Positions 35,436 to 45,249 of a stretch of DNA of 64,000 nt are shown here, piece by piece (within the stretch, counting starts at the first letter, position 1; every line of letters begins with the position of its first letter). Source of the stretch: Croceibacterium ferulae (GTDB taxonomy: Bacteria; Pseudomonadota; Alphaproteobacteria; Sphingomonadales; Sphingomonadaceae); the NCBI RefSeq assembly GCF_003660445.1, contig NZ_QZVQ01000013.1:21843-85842 (forward strand). The letters are read 5' to 3'. Made by a program: the position numbers and the translations under genes. Under the pieces are notes generated by a model. That model saw nothing but the letters and a program-made list of their open reading frames with translations, was not told where the DNA came from and ran no database searches.

Positions 35436-37181
35436 GTGAACGACGAGAAGCAAAGACGCGATCATCTGGACATTGAGGGTGATGGGCAAAGCGCCGGCGT
35501 CCCGGCCGCACGCGCGATGGATGTTGGTGCGCGTGAACCGATCGAGACGCGAGGTCTCCATCACTGGCGCGAAGCTACGATCACCAAGGCCGGTCTAGAC
35601 GACCGGGGGGACGTATTCTTCGCGGCCATTGAGATGACCCGGATGCCGATGATCCTGACCGATCCGCATCAGCCCGATAATCCGATCGTGTTCGCCAACA
35701 AGGCGTTCCTCGACCTCACCCTGTACGAAGAAGCTGAGGTTGTCGGCCGTAACTGCCGCTTCCTGCAGGGAGCGCAGACGGATCGGGAGATGGTGGGCCA
35801 ATTACGCGACGCCGTGGCCAACAATGAATCGATCGCACTCGAGCTACTTAACTACCGGCGTGATGGCACGCCGTTCTGGAACGCGGTTTTCATCGGTCCA
35901 GTCTACGACACCTCGGGCAACCTGCTGTACTTCTTCGCCAGCCAGCTCGACGTCACACGCCGTCGCGAGAGCGAGAAGGTTTCGGCGCAGGCGCAGAAGA
36001 TGGAAGCTGTGGGGCAGCTCACCGCCGGACTCGCGCACGACTTCAACAACCTCCTGCAGGTTGTGAACGGCAATCTCGAGCTCGCGACGGCGCGCGTGAC
36101 AGATGAACGTGCCCTCAGATACCTGAACAATGCCAAGGGAGCTGCAGAGCGCGGGGCCAGGCTGACGAGCCAGCTGCTTGCCTTTGCGCGCAAGAGCAGG
36201 CTCGACCCGCAGCCGGTCGATGTCAGCGCCTGCATCAACGGCTGCGCCGAAGTGATAGAGAGCGCGATCGGCAAGCAGGTTGAACTGCATCTTAGCCTGC
36301 GGCGCAACCTACCTAAGGCGGTGCTTGACCCCGAGCAGTTCGAGATGGCGGTGCTTAACATCGCGATTAACGCGCGCGACGCCATGCCAGAAGGAGGAGT
36401 GGTCGAGCTGGTCACCGGCAAGGTCCACCTGAACGGGAATGCTGCAGCACGCGGCTTGAGACCCGGCGATTACATCTCGGTTGAGGTCAAGGATCAGGGT
36501 GACGGCATGCCCTCGCATGTGCTGGCACGAGCGACGGAACCCTTCTTCACGACCAAAGCCGCAGGCAAGGGCACCGGTCTTGGTCTGGCAATGGCGTCCG
36601 GCTTTGTACAACAATCCCGTGGGCGCCTTGAGATCGACAGCGAGGTCGGCAGTGGAACGACGGTGCGGATGCTGTTCCCGATCGCTTCCGCCAATGCCGC
36701 TGAGCCCGAGGTGCCGGAGCGAAGACCGATTTTGGCCAGCTCGGATGACCGTGCCCAAAGCGAGCATATCCTGATCGTCGAGGACAGTTCCGACGTGCTG
36801 GCCTTGTCCCGGGAGATTCTGGAGGAAGTGGGCTACAAGGTCACCACAGCGGAAACCGGGGAGGCCGCCCTCGAGCTGTTCAAAGAGCTACCAGCGGGCT
36901 CAATCGACCTGCTGTTCACTGACCTCGTCATGCCAGGTGGCATAAACGGGATCGTGCTTGCGACAGAGATTGGCAAGATCGATCCGGCACTACCGGTGCT
37001 GATGACCACCGGCTACAACGAGGATCTCGTAGCTGACGGTCCAAAGGCCGCCGGCCTCGATGTGCTCGGCAAACCGTACCGGCGAACCGATCTGCTGGAT
37101 CGTGTTCGTCAGGCCCTCAATCAGCGAGGTGTTACCCAAGAGCGACGTAAGTCGTCTGAGTACGGGTCGGCTGAGGAGTAG
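35436..37181 (+). CDS. LOV-domain hybrid histidine kinase (blue-light sensor type)
   Basis: GTG 35436 gives 581 residues. A LOV domain covers about residues 60-170 with the flavin-binding signature VGRNCRFLQGAQTD, including photoactive Cys107, and later NYRRDGTPFWNAVFIGPVYD then FFASQLDVT. The kinase core has His201 in GLAHDFNNLL, then the N box IAINARDAMPEGG, KDQGDGM and GTGLGLAMASG. The receiver domain has Asp496 in LLFTDLVMPGG. LOV kinases in alphaproteobacteria respond to blue light through a flavin-cysteine bond and affect attachment or stress responses. Every key residue is present. It sits 72 bases after another hybrid kinase with the same core type. The cognate response regulator is not in the window. 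Confidence 0.9.
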   Translation: MNDEKQRRDHLDIEGDGQSAGVPAARAMDVGAREPIETRGLHHWREATITKAGLDDRGDVFFAAIEMTRMPMILTDPHQPDNPIVFANKAFLDLTLYEEAEVVGRNCRFLQGAQTDREMVGQLRDAVANNESIALELLNYRRDGTPFWNAVFIGPVYDTSGNLLYFFASQLDVTRRRESEKVSAQAQKMEAVGQLTAGLAHDFNNLLQVVNGNLELATARVTDERALRYLNNAKGAAERGARLTSQLLAFARKSRLDPQPVDVSACINGCAEVIESAIGKQVELHLSLRRNLPKAVLDPEQFEMAVLNIAINARDAMPEGGVVELVTGKVHLNGNAAARGLRPGDYISVEVKDQGDGMPSHVLARATEPFFTTKAAGKGTGLGLAMASGFVQQSRGRLEIDSEVGSGTTVRMLFPIASANAAEPEVPERRPILASSDDRAQSEHILIVEDSSDVLALSREILEEVGYKVTTAETGEAALELFKELPAGSIDLLFTDLVMPGGINGIVLATEIGKIDPALPVLMTTGYNEDLVADGPKAAGLDVLGKPYRRTDLLDRVRQALNQRGVTQERRKSSEYGSAEE

Positions 37182-37607
37182 ATCGGGACGTACTCGGATA
37201 GCCGACAGACGAAGTTCCAATCTGGCGCCGGGTTTAGCGTGCGCTTCTCTAATCTCGCGCTTCAGAAGCTGCCGGTCGTCAAGCCACTCAGACGGCGGTA
37301 TAATGCTTGCTTATTGACCCACCACAGCCTGCCGAACTCCGAGCAGTGTACGGCGACTTGGTCGTGTTGATAGCGGCTGGACGGGCAAGGCTGCGCGATA
37401 GCGGGTTCGTCGCACCTTAGCTTTTGAAGCCAAACGGTTTGCGCTAGGTGCCGTTCGAACATGCAGGTGGGCGTCGGCGATCAAGTCCGATATGCCGGAG
37501 CTTGATGGCGAGGTGGGGTCTTTCCGGTTGGGCAGCAACTAAGAGCGACACGTGCTAATCTATCCGCACCGGCTTCCAACAGAATAAGTTCCAAGACTTG
37601 CCGGTCC
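37182..37607. other. Intergenic region between convergent genes
   Basis: About 425 bases with no supportable gene and no clear terminator. Confidence 0.35.
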
Positions 37608-37931
37608 TTACTTAGGTTCCGACTTTGTAAACGCCCTTTCAACTGGCCACCCCTTATTCAGTCGATAGAACAGCGTGGTTCGCCCGATACCAAGCTCCCG
37701 AGCCCACTCGGTCACGGTTTGCGTTCGACCATCAAAATCAATGTACCGTCGAGTAGATGGCTGCGCTTTGGAATCGGAACCGCCCTTCCTGAGAAGACGT
37801 CGGCAGGCTCGACATACCCGACTGCCATCCTTCAAAATGTAAGCGTTCGCTTGATCGAACTTATGACCTCGCAGGCAATGCGTTTTGCGAACGAAATCGT
37901 AAATCGGCTTCGGCACGGTATCCTCGATCAA
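37608..37931 (-). CDS. Phage-type zinc-finger/NUMOD-like protein
   Basis: The 107-residue protein from 37931 has a metal-binding block THCLRGHKFDQANAYILKDG then RVCRACRR, the start of many phage HNH endonucleases (C-x-x-G-H then C-x-x-C). It also has a C-terminal helix-turn-helix, TQTVTEWARELGIGRTTLFY then RLNKGWPVERAFT, resembling the NUMOD-like modules of the same proteins. No HNH catalytic His-Asn-His core is seen, so it is more likely a DNA-binding relic or regulator than a nuclease. It stands alone on the minus strand. Confidence 0.6.
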   Translation of the reverse strand: MIEDTVPKPIYDFVRKTHCLRGHKFDQANAYILKDGSRVCRACRRLLRKGGSDSKAQPSTRRYIDFDGRTQTVTEWARELGIGRTTLFYRLNKGWPVERAFTKSEPK

Positions 37932-38242
37932 TAATCAGACTGCTGGTGGACGCGAGCATAACGCCTAAACGCCCGGCAGGCCATATCGCTAATCAAAGTA
38001 CCTTTTTGGCAGCAACCGAGTAAGTGACCAGGGCCTGACGACGCGGACCGACATAACAATGGTTCAATGGCAGCCCACCAGACCGTCTGTCGAACAAGAG
38101 GTAACGTTCCTACAGGCGGGCTTGCGGAATCGCGTCGCCGCCGACAAGTGGTTGGATGACCGTCGTAGAGTCACTCCTCCAGTTGCACTGCCGCTGCACC
38201 TTTGGGAAGAGTGGAAGCTTAGAGCAGTTCGAGCTCACCCGT
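37932..38242. other. Intergenic region
   Basis: About 310 bases. A 66-residue plus-strand frame at 38059-38259 overlaps the end of the next gene and is not convincing. Confidence 0.3.
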
Positions 38243-39451
38243 TTACCCCCGCAGCTTGAGGTTAGCTTCACGAGAGCGTATGTTACCCACAGCGTATGGC
38301 TCAGCATTCTTCTTATACGCCTCTAACCGTTGGTATAGCTCAATATAGGCGGTAACCACCTTATCGATGTCGAAGCGCGCGTAGGCATAGTCTCTCACTG
38401 TTCGCGACATGGTTTGCCAATGCTCGCCTGTCACTTGTTCCAATTGATGAAGGCCATCGAGCAAGGAACGCTGCTCCACCCCGTCAAAGAAGAAGCCGGA
38501 CACCCCAGCCTTGATGTGATCTACGCAACCGGATACCTTGGTAGTCACAGGAACCACTCCATGAGCCATTGCCTCGAGCATCGAGTTCGATAAACCCTCC
38601 GCATTTGAGGCAAGCAGCAGGTAGCCGTATCGATCGAGCACTTCGCTCGGGTTCGCTGCGTAACCGCAAAACCGGACGCGCGATTGCTCGCCACCCGACG
38701 CGATCGCTGCCTCCAACTCCTCGCGCATGATGCCGGCACCCCAGAAATCTAGCTCGAACTTGTTCCTTGCAGTCCATTCCAGAGCAGCGATGGCGAGCGC
38801 AGGTGCGTTCTTGTCCGGAGCCAATCGGCTGAGGAACAGCGCACGAGAAGCTCGGGCTGGATCAGGCACGGACTGATCATACGGCGGAAGCCGCAAACCG
38901 TTGGGGATGATAAAGACCTTATGCTGCGGGACACCAAAGATTGTAAGATCTTCTTCGATCGAGCGGGTAGTTGCAACAAACGAAGTCGCATTCTTTACGA
39001 TGAACATGCCACCGCGCAAACCGAAGTACTTACGAGAGCTAATTGCCTTGATGTCCGCGCCATCGCCTCCTGTAGCCGACTTCAATATCGACGGTATGGA
39101 GAGGAACTTGCTAGCGATCGCCGCCACAAATGCGTGGATGCGTATTTGGTGGCAGTGAAGAACTGAAATCTTGCGCCTGTTCCAGAAAACCCAGAGCATG
39201 AGCTGGACGGCCCAGATCAAAGCAGCAAACAGGTACCGGCCAGATATTTGCGGACTTGCATACGTCCAGAAGTAGCGAACCGGTACGCCCTCGTCGAAGG
39301 TCCACCCGGCTCGCGCCCACTTGCGAGTACTCGCCAGCATCACGACATCGTGCCCGGCCGCGTGCATCGTTCGAGACAAAAGCCTCGCCTGCTTGTCCAA
39401 ACCGCCACTACTATTAGTATCATCGTAGTGGCAGATCATCATAACAATCAT
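38243..39451 (-). CDS. Glycosyltransferase family 4
   Basis: The 402-residue protein starts MIVMMICHYDDTNSSGGLDK at 39451. It has the two-domain GT-B layout: an N-terminal Gly-rich acceptor loop (SSGGLDKQARLLSRTMHAAG), a linker at FIIPNGLRLPPYD, and a donor domain with ALFLSRLAPDKNAPALAIAA, VRFCGYAANPSEVLDRYGYL and the E-x7-E-type motif NAEGLSNSMLEAMAHGVVPV. GT4 enzymes are retaining and use UDP-, GDP- or ADP-sugars in polysaccharide assembly. The gene is on the opposite strand to the nearby flippase, with a 426-base shared upstream region, suggesting divergent promoters for one polysaccharide locus. The sugar is unknown. Confidence 0.9.
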   Translation of the reverse strand: MIVMMICHYDDTNSSGGLDKQARLLSRTMHAAGHDVVMLASTRKWARAGWTFDEGVPVRYFWTYASPQISGRYLFAALIWAVQLMLWVFWNRRKISVLHCHQIRIHAFVAAIASKFLSIPSILKSATGGDGADIKAISSRKYFGLRGGMFIVKNATSFVATTRSIEEDLTIFGVPQHKVFIIPNGLRLPPYDQSVPDPARASRALFLSRLAPDKNAPALAIAALEWTARNKFELDFWGAGIMREELEAAIASGGEQSRVRFCGYAANPSEVLDRYGYLLLASNAEGLSNSMLEAMAHGVVPVTTKVSGCVDHIKAGVSGFFFDGVEQRSLLDGLHQLEQVTGEHWQTMSRTVRDYAYARFDIDKVVTAYIELYQRLEAYKKNAEPYAVGNIRSREANLKLRG

Positions 39452-39877
39452 TGCAGGCGCAACCCCTGTTTAGTAAGATTTCTGAGGCAAAGCCAGGCAT
39501 CCAGCGCGCTTTCTCGGGCCAGAAGGCCATATACAGCTAGAACGACGCATAAGCTTGATCAGATAGTTTAGAACTATTGCACAGGCGGACTTCTTGTCCT
39601 GCAATGCGCGACTTTCCGACTGTAAACCAGGCCTTGGCACGATCAATCCTGCCTAGCACCGGTGTCCCGGGCTGATACACGAGCTGAGCTTGCGAGTAGC
39701 TTAACTCGCTCGACCGACTGAACAAGCATATGAGGTAGTCCGCAGCTGTGCTTTAGCCTGGGCTCCGCACGTTAGTGAGGCGACGCCGGCCCGCTTCCTT
39801 CTTTGCCTCAAAGCCAGCTTGCGTTAACCCGCGGCACGGCGCTTCAAGTTCCTCCGCAGATTGAAGGTTAAGTTCAC
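39452..39877. promoter_or_regulatory. Divergent promoter region
   Basis: The 426 bases separate the minus-strand GT4 gene and the plus-strand flippase gene, so both promoters must lie here. No specific boxes or operator were recognised. Confidence 0.4.
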
Positions 39878-41395
39878 ATGAGTTCACGGCCTGATACGAG
39901 CGCTGGAAAGGCCACCGCAGTAGATGGGATCGCTACAGGCATGAGCTGGCTGGCAGCCAATAAGGTTGCAACCATGTTGCTGAGCTTCGGGTCTATGATG
40001 ATCCTTGCGCGGCTACTTTCCCCGGCGGATTTCGGCGTGATGGCTGCAGCAATGCTGGTGGTCGCTCTCGCCAGCGCAATCTTTGAGGGTGCATTCGGTA
40101 TCAACCTTCTCCGTCGCGCTCAGCTTGATGACCGGAGTGTTGCTACGACATTTTGGCTGTCAGTGGTTGTCGGACTTACAACCTTTCTAGTGATCGCCGC
40201 ATTTTCGCCGGCGGTAGAAGCCTTCTTTAGCTTCGATAACTTAGCTTGGGTTCTACTGGTGGCTGGATCCTCGATCATCTTCAAATCTTTTGGCGCCGTG
40301 TCGCAGTCCTTACTCCAAAGGAGAGGGCAGTTTCGGCTACTCTCGATAACCAACATACTCAGTTACGCCGCCGGTAATACAATTTGCTCGATTGCTTTAG
40401 CTGTGCAGGGTTACGGCGTCTGGTCCTTGGTGATTGGCGGCACATTGACGGTCGTATTGGAGAGTCTAGCCAACCTCTATTGTGCGAAGGTACCCGTCTT
40501 CATCGCGCCGAGCCGCGCGGCGGCCAGTGAAGTATTTCGCCTTAGTGGTTGGTTCGCTCTGTCGCAGGTTCTAAATTGGGCGGCAACGGCCGGCGCAAAC
40601 GCGGTGACTGGCCGAACTCTGGGTGCCGAAGCTCTTGGCATATACTCACGCGGCTGGAAGCTGATTGATATTATCGTCGGAGCTACAGCGCAGCCAATGC
40701 AGCGAGTACTTCTGCCGAGCTTCGCGCGAAAGCAGGGTGATCTACACGACGTCAATCGAGCGTTCCTCAAGGCGCTTGAGGTTGCGGTAATTGGCTTCGC
40801 CGCGATCTCTGCCTTTGCAATGATTCACGCCGAAGCGATAGTTCTCGTAGCACTCGGGTCGCAATGGACTGCGACCGTCCCCGTTGTTCAGCTTCTCTTC
40901 GCAGCCTTACTTCCCCGCTGCTGCTACAAAATCTCGGAGGCTGTAGCCTATGCCTGTGGAAGCTCCCTTGGTGCAACCGTAAGGCAAGCCGTATATGCTG
41001 TGATGATTGTTGGTGGCGCGATCATAGCGAGTCCAATGGGTCCGACAGCTGTGGCTGCAGCAGTGTTCGTAGCTTTATGGTGCTTCTACATCGTATCCCT
41101 CGGCTATGTTTTGTCTATAACGAGGGGATCGGCATCGTTGTTGATAGCAATCCATTTCCGGGCTCTGGTGTTAGTTTTACCAGCTGCGCTTGTCGACCTT
41201 GCCCTTCTACTGCTGTCTCCCTTTTCGTTTTGGCCGGGACATCTCGCTGGCGGCCTTGTTGGTTTAGCCGTTTTAGGTCTCACCATTATCATTGCGCCGC
41301 GATCGCTGTTGGGTGACGCTCTCAGTGGCATCAGGGCGTCAGCTGAGTTGAAGTCGAGGCAGTTCCGAAACGTGGCCGCCAAGCGACAGATCTGA
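39878..41395 (+). CDS. Wzx-type polysaccharide flippase
   Basis: The 505-residue polytopic protein starts MSSRPDTSAGKATAVDGIAT and shows the MOP-superfamily opening GMSWLAANKVATMLLSFGSM, MILARLLSPADFGVMAAAML. It also has the mid-protein GIYSRGWKLIDIIVGATAQP and RVLLPSFARKQGDLHDVNRA typical of the WzxC/polysaccharide-transporter branch. It should flip lipid-linked oligosaccharide across the inner membrane. It differs clearly in sequence from the flippase at 4160, so the window may serve two polymers. The DUF1800 and DUF1501 genes and a GT4 gene follow on the same strand, but a 520-base gap separates it from the DUF1800 gene. Confidence 0.9.
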   Translation: MSSRPDTSAGKATAVDGIATGMSWLAANKVATMLLSFGSMMILARLLSPADFGVMAAAMLVVALASAIFEGAFGINLLRRAQLDDRSVATTFWLSVVVGLTTFLVIAAFSPAVEAFFSFDNLAWVLLVAGSSIIFKSFGAVSQSLLQRRGQFRLLSITNILSYAAGNTICSIALAVQGYGVWSLVIGGTLTVVLESLANLYCAKVPVFIAPSRAAASEVFRLSGWFALSQVLNWAATAGANAVTGRTLGAEALGIYSRGWKLIDIIVGATAQPMQRVLLPSFARKQGDLHDVNRAFLKALEVAVIGFAAISAFAMIHAEAIVLVALGSQWTATVPVVQLLFAALLPRCCYKISEAVAYACGSSLGATVRQAVYAVMIVGGAIIASPMGPTAVAAAVFVALWCFYIVSLGYVLSITRGSASLLIAIHFRALVLVLPAALVDLALLLLSPFSFWPGHLAGGLVGLAVLGLTIIIAPRSLLGDALSGIRASAELKSRQFRNVAAKRQI

Positions 41396-41924
41396 GAAAG
41401 GGGCGGCTTTAGAAGGGGAACCAACCTGTTCGATGCCGGAACCGACCGTGCGTGCTGCCTCAATGTCACGCCAGAAAGTTCAACAGCAGCGTTGAAGACC
41501 TTACCGTTCACGCGATTGCGACAGATCGCTTTCAGTACCGCATTTGTTTTCGGGATTATTTACCGTTGTATGCATGGTAATCAGACGAAAAGCACAGTTT
41601 AGGCTTAGCGGCAACGCTCTTCATAGAACTCTAAGCGTCGACGTGTTCAAGGCTGCGCACAAAGGGAGCGGACTGCAGCAAGACATCGAAGAGGAGCTGG
41701 CTGGACGCACGAACGATCTATTGCACGTGTGCTGCAACGCACCTCAAGGCCTGGGAGGCCATTCGGTCGCTCTGCGTCCGCATTCCGGGCGCGAGCCCGA
41801 CGATAACGACTTTGGCCAGCCAAACTCTTCGCCAAGCGATTGTATCTAAGTCTATTTCACCCGACGTTAAGCATACCCGCTTACTCCGGACCGTGAGCAA
41901 GTCCACGAGCAGAGTTTGTTGGGA
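41396..41924. other. Intergenic region before the DUF1800/DUF1501 pair
   Basis: About 520 bases. A 101-residue frame at 41544-41849 has no protein-like features. The region probably contains the promoter of the pair. Confidence 0.35.
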
Positions 41925-43787
41925 ATGAGCACTGTAGTATACGACGCGGGGTCAACGCAGCCGCCGGTACCCCTCTCGGGTGAGCGGTCCCGAGACAGCT
42001 ATTTACCATCTCCCACGAGCAGTCGCGAACAACCGCTCGCTTTATCAATGGCTACAAGCGTCCTTGCCTTCGGAGTCCAAGGATGTGGTGGCGGGGACGG
42101 AGGGTCCGCGTCTTCCGCTCCTACCACGCCTTCTTTCGCTCCGTCGCCTTCGGAGGGAGCTGTTCTCAAGCCGGCAAACGACGCTGAAGCTGCTCGCTTC
42201 CTCCTGCATGCGGGCCTTTCTGCCTCAACCTCAGAAATTGCTGCCCTGCGCCGCGATGGCTTTGGGCCGTGGCTAATGCTTCAGATGCAGATGCCTAATG
42301 ATCAAACAGCCGCCGGCTTTTTTGCTGCGGGCAGACACGATCAGATCGATGAGCGCCGCGCCTACGATTGGGAGGGTGTCAGCGACGCGATGATTTGGAG
42401 CCAGCTGCTCTCGGGTGGCAACGGAGTGCGCAAGCGCATCGCCTTGGCGCTGTCTGAACTCTTCGTCGTTTCTATGGAGGATCTGGATTTCACTTGGCGC
42501 AGCCTTGCTATGGGCGCGTATTGGGACCTGTTGAACGAGCACGTTTTCGGCAATTACCGAGATCTTCTCGAGGCACTCACCCTTAATCCTGCAATGGGTG
42601 CCTACTTGAACACCCAGGGAAATCAAAAAAGCGACGTCAAAAGTGGCCGTAGTCCTGACGAGAACTTTGCACGCGAGGTCATGCAGCTGTTTTCCATCGG
42701 GCTTCACGAGCTTAACACGGATGGAAGTCTGCGACTAGACGCATATGGACAACCGATCGAGATCTTCTCAAATGAGGATGTCGTCGGTTTAGCTAAGGTC
42801 TTTACAGGTTATAACTTCGACTACTCTGGATTAGCCTCCACGCCTGCTCCTGACGCGCCGACAAAACGTACGATCTGGGATCCCGACTATGTTCGCCGGC
42901 CGATGACGGCCGACCCAAAGAAGTGGATACGCCCGCAATCCACGAGCCTTCATTCCGCTGAAGAGAAGCGCTTCCTCAGCGTAACGATCCCCGCGGGCAC
43001 GGATGCATCGCAAAGCTTGGAGATCGCGCTGGACACCCTGTTCAACCACCGAAACGTCGCACCGTTTTTTTGCCGGCAGATGATCCAGCGCCTGGTAACT
43101 AGCAATCCCACTGCTGCCTACGTCCAACGGATAGCCCAGGTCTTTGAGAACAACGGCCACGGCAGGCGCGGCGATTTGCGCGCTGTGTTTCAGGCTATAT
43201 TGCTCGATACAGAAGCTTTGTCGGCAGCTGGTCTGAGCGACCCGCGTTTCGGGAAAGTCCGTGAGCCGATGTTGCGCCTTGCGCACCTCGGCAGAACATT
43301 CGCGGCAAGCTCCACCGAAGGGTGGGCGATTGGAGATTTATCTAACCCATCGACGAGGCTCGGGCAGGCACCGCTGCGCTCGCCGTCCGTCTTCAACTTT
43401 TATCGCCCAAGATACGCCCCTGCTAGAACCAACATCTCTACCAATGGGATGGTTGCACCAGAGTTCCAGATCATCAACGAGACATCCGCTGCCGCCTATG
43501 TCAACTTTATGGAAAAGAGCGTGGATGGAAGTGGCGAGTGGATGACTACGGTGAAGCTAAACTACGCGGAAGAGGTCAAGGTAGCCCATGACGCCACAGC
43601 GCTGATTAACAGGCTAAGCCTGCTACTAACGGCTGACCAACTCACGTCTCAAACGCGTCAGGCGCTAATTTCGGCATTAAGTGATCAGCCCGTTCCAGAA
43701 GGTGGTGACGAGAAAAGCAAGCTCCGGCGAGTTCACACCGCCGTTTTCCTGATCATGGTTTCACCAGACTACATCATTCAAAGGTAG
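41925..43787 (+). CDS. DUF1800 family protein
   Basis: ATG 41925 is chosen; a TTG 9 bases upstream is also possible. The 620-residue product has a Cys near residue 54 in ATSVLAFGVQGCGGGDGG, which may be a lipidation site after an atypical long leader. The conserved body follows: AARFLLHAGLSASTSEIAAL, GFGPWLMLQM, RIALALSELFVVS, GNYRDLLEALTLNPAMGAYL, NFAREVMQLFSIGLHELN, DVVGLAKVFTGY, RQMIQRLV and MVSPDYIIQR at the end. DUF1800 proteins have no assigned biochemistry and almost always pair with DUF1501 proteins, as here (next start 10 bases downstream). The position between polysaccharide genes suggests an exported cell-surface role. Confidence 0.85.
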   Translation: MSTVVYDAGSTQPPVPLSGERSRDSYLPSPTSSREQPLALSMATSVLAFGVQGCGGGDGGSASSAPTTPSFAPSPSEGAVLKPANDAEAARFLLHAGLSASTSEIAALRRDGFGPWLMLQMQMPNDQTAAGFFAAGRHDQIDERRAYDWEGVSDAMIWSQLLSGGNGVRKRIALALSELFVVSMEDLDFTWRSLAMGAYWDLLNEHVFGNYRDLLEALTLNPAMGAYLNTQGNQKSDVKSGRSPDENFAREVMQLFSIGLHELNTDGSLRLDAYGQPIEIFSNEDVVGLAKVFTGYNFDYSGLASTPAPDAPTKRTIWDPDYVRRPMTADPKKWIRPQSTSLHSAEEKRFLSVTIPAGTDASQSLEIALDTLFNHRNVAPFFCRQMIQRLVTSNPTAAYVQRIAQVFENNGHGRRGDLRAVFQAILLDTEALSAAGLSDPRFGKVREPMLRLAHLGRTFAASSTEGWAIGDLSNPSTRLGQAPLRSPSVFNFYRPRYAPARTNISTNGMVAPEFQIINETSAAAYVNFMEKSVDGSGEWMTTVKLNYAEEVKVAHDATALINRLSLLLTADQLTSQTRQALISALSDQPVPEGGDEKSKLRRVHTAVFLIMVSPDYIIQR

Positions 43788-43797
43788 GCAGTTAAAC

Positions 43798-45249
43798 GTG
43801 TTTATTGGGAACCTTGAAGCGCTGTCTCGACGGGCATTCCTGCGTCGGAGCAGTCAACTCGCTATTGCAGGAACAGCTTCTGCTTACGCTCTCGGCTTGG
43901 CCGGGATTGGAGAGGCCGCGGCATTTTCTTCCGCAGGCGGTTACAAGGCCTTGGTCTGCGTCTTTCTCTCCGGCGGCAACGATCATGCCAACACGTTGAT
44001 CCCATACGACGAGTATAATTACCGGCAGTACAGGGCCATTCGTGGAGCGAGTGAAGCCGGCGGTGTTGCCCTTTCGCACGATAGTCTCATTCGAACCGCT
44101 TTAGTCCAGCCAACTGACCAGATCCTAACAGACGATCTTCGTTACGCCTTGGCTCCAACGATGCCATTGCTCAAGGCTCGGTTTGATGAAGGTCATCTTG
44201 CACCAGTTCTAAACGTTGGTCCACTTCTCGCGCCATTAACCAAAGCGCAGTACAACAGCAAATCACCGACTTTTCCGCGCCCACCGAAGTTGTTTTCGCA
44301 CAACGATCAGCAATCGACGTGGCAGTCTTTCCAACCAGAAGGCGCTCGATCGGGTTGGGGTGGCCGCATGGGAGATCTGGCAACTGCGAACAATCGAAAT
44401 GCTATGTTCACGCTCATCAATGCTACGGGAAACGCTGTCTTCCTGGCGGGTGAGCAGGCGTTCCCATACAAAATCGGGCCTAACGGCGCTGTGTTGGTCA
44501 ATGCATTGAAGGCCGGAAAGGTTTACGGATCGGCAGCGTCAAGCGTTGCCTTGGAAGCCATTCTTCGATCGCATGAGAACCACGTCCTTTCTGCAGATTA
44601 TGCGGCGGTAAACACCCGAGCACTCGATTATGGGGGGTTTGTGGTCGACGCTATGAGCCGGAGCTCACTTAAGACAAAATTCCCGTCGGACAATTCTCTT
44701 GCGAGCCAGCTATCCGCAGTTGCCCGCCTCATTGCCGCCCGAGAAAGTCTCGGCGTAACGCGGCAGGTGTTCATGGTCTCATTAGGCGGCTTCGACAACC
44801 ATGATAACCTACTAGGCAAGCACCAGAACCTGCTCGGCAAAATCGATGGCGCCCTTGACGCATTCTATTGTGCTACAATGGAAATGGGGCTGACAAATCA
44901 AGTCACAACCTTCACCGCTTCAGATTTCGGCCGCACACTGACGTCAAATGGCAATGGCTCAGATCACGGTTGGGGTGCTCATCACTTCGTACTCGGTGGC
45001 GCTGTCCGTGGTGGTCGATACTACGGGCAAGCGCCCCAGATATCGATCAGCAGCAATGATCAGGTTGGTCAAGGCCGACTGCTCCCCACCACATCTGTGG
45101 ACCAGTACTCGGCCACTTTGGCCCAGTGGTTTGGCGTGGCAGCATCTGAGTTGCCTAGCGTCGCACCCAACATCGGTCGCTTCGAAACGGCAGATTGTGG
45201 CTTCATGGCTCCCCAAGTTCCGGCACCGACCGGTTTCAACCCTTCCTGA
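43798..45249 (+). CDS. DUF1501 family exported protein
   Basis: GTG 43798 gives 483 residues with a twin-arginine-type leader: SRRAFLRRSSQLAIAGTASA, hydrophobic stretch, cleavage near GEAAA. The mature part has LVCVFLSGGNDHANTLIPYD, FSHNDQQSTWQSF, FMVSLGGFDNHDNLLGKHQN and TTFTASDFGRTLTSNGNGSD followed by HGWGAHHFVLGGAV. These are the conserved Asp/His-rich sites of DUF1501, which is related to the alkaline phosphatase/sulfatase fold. Tat export implies folding with cofactors in the cytoplasm. Its start is 10 bases after the DUF1800 stop, so the two form an operon and probably a complex. The substrate is unknown. Confidence 0.85.
   Translation: MFIGNLEALSRRAFLRRSSQLAIAGTASAYALGLAGIGEAAAFSSAGGYKALVCVFLSGGNDHANTLIPYDEYNYRQYRAIRGASEAGGVALSHDSLIRTALVQPTDQILTDDLRYALAPTMPLLKARFDEGHLAPVLNVGPLLAPLTKAQYNSKSPTFPRPPKLFSHNDQQSTWQSFQPEGARSGWGGRMGDLATANNRNAMFTLINATGNAVFLAGEQAFPYKIGPNGAVLVNALKAGKVYGSAASSVALEAILRSHENHVLSADYAAVNTRALDYGGFVVDAMSRSSLKTKFPSDNSLASQLSAVARLIAARESLGVTRQVFMVSLGGFDNHDNLLGKHQNLLGKIDGALDAFYCATMEMGLTNQVTTFTASDFGRTLTSNGNGSDHGWGAHHFVLGGAVRGGRYYGQAPQISISSNDQVGQGRLLPTTSVDQYSATLAQWFGVAASELPSVAPNIGRFETADCGFMAPQVPAPTGFNPS

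Noticed and set aside
41544..41849. A 101-residue frame between the flippase and DUF1800 genes.
   Set aside because: Low-complexity, no ribosome-binding site and no family; more likely intergenic.
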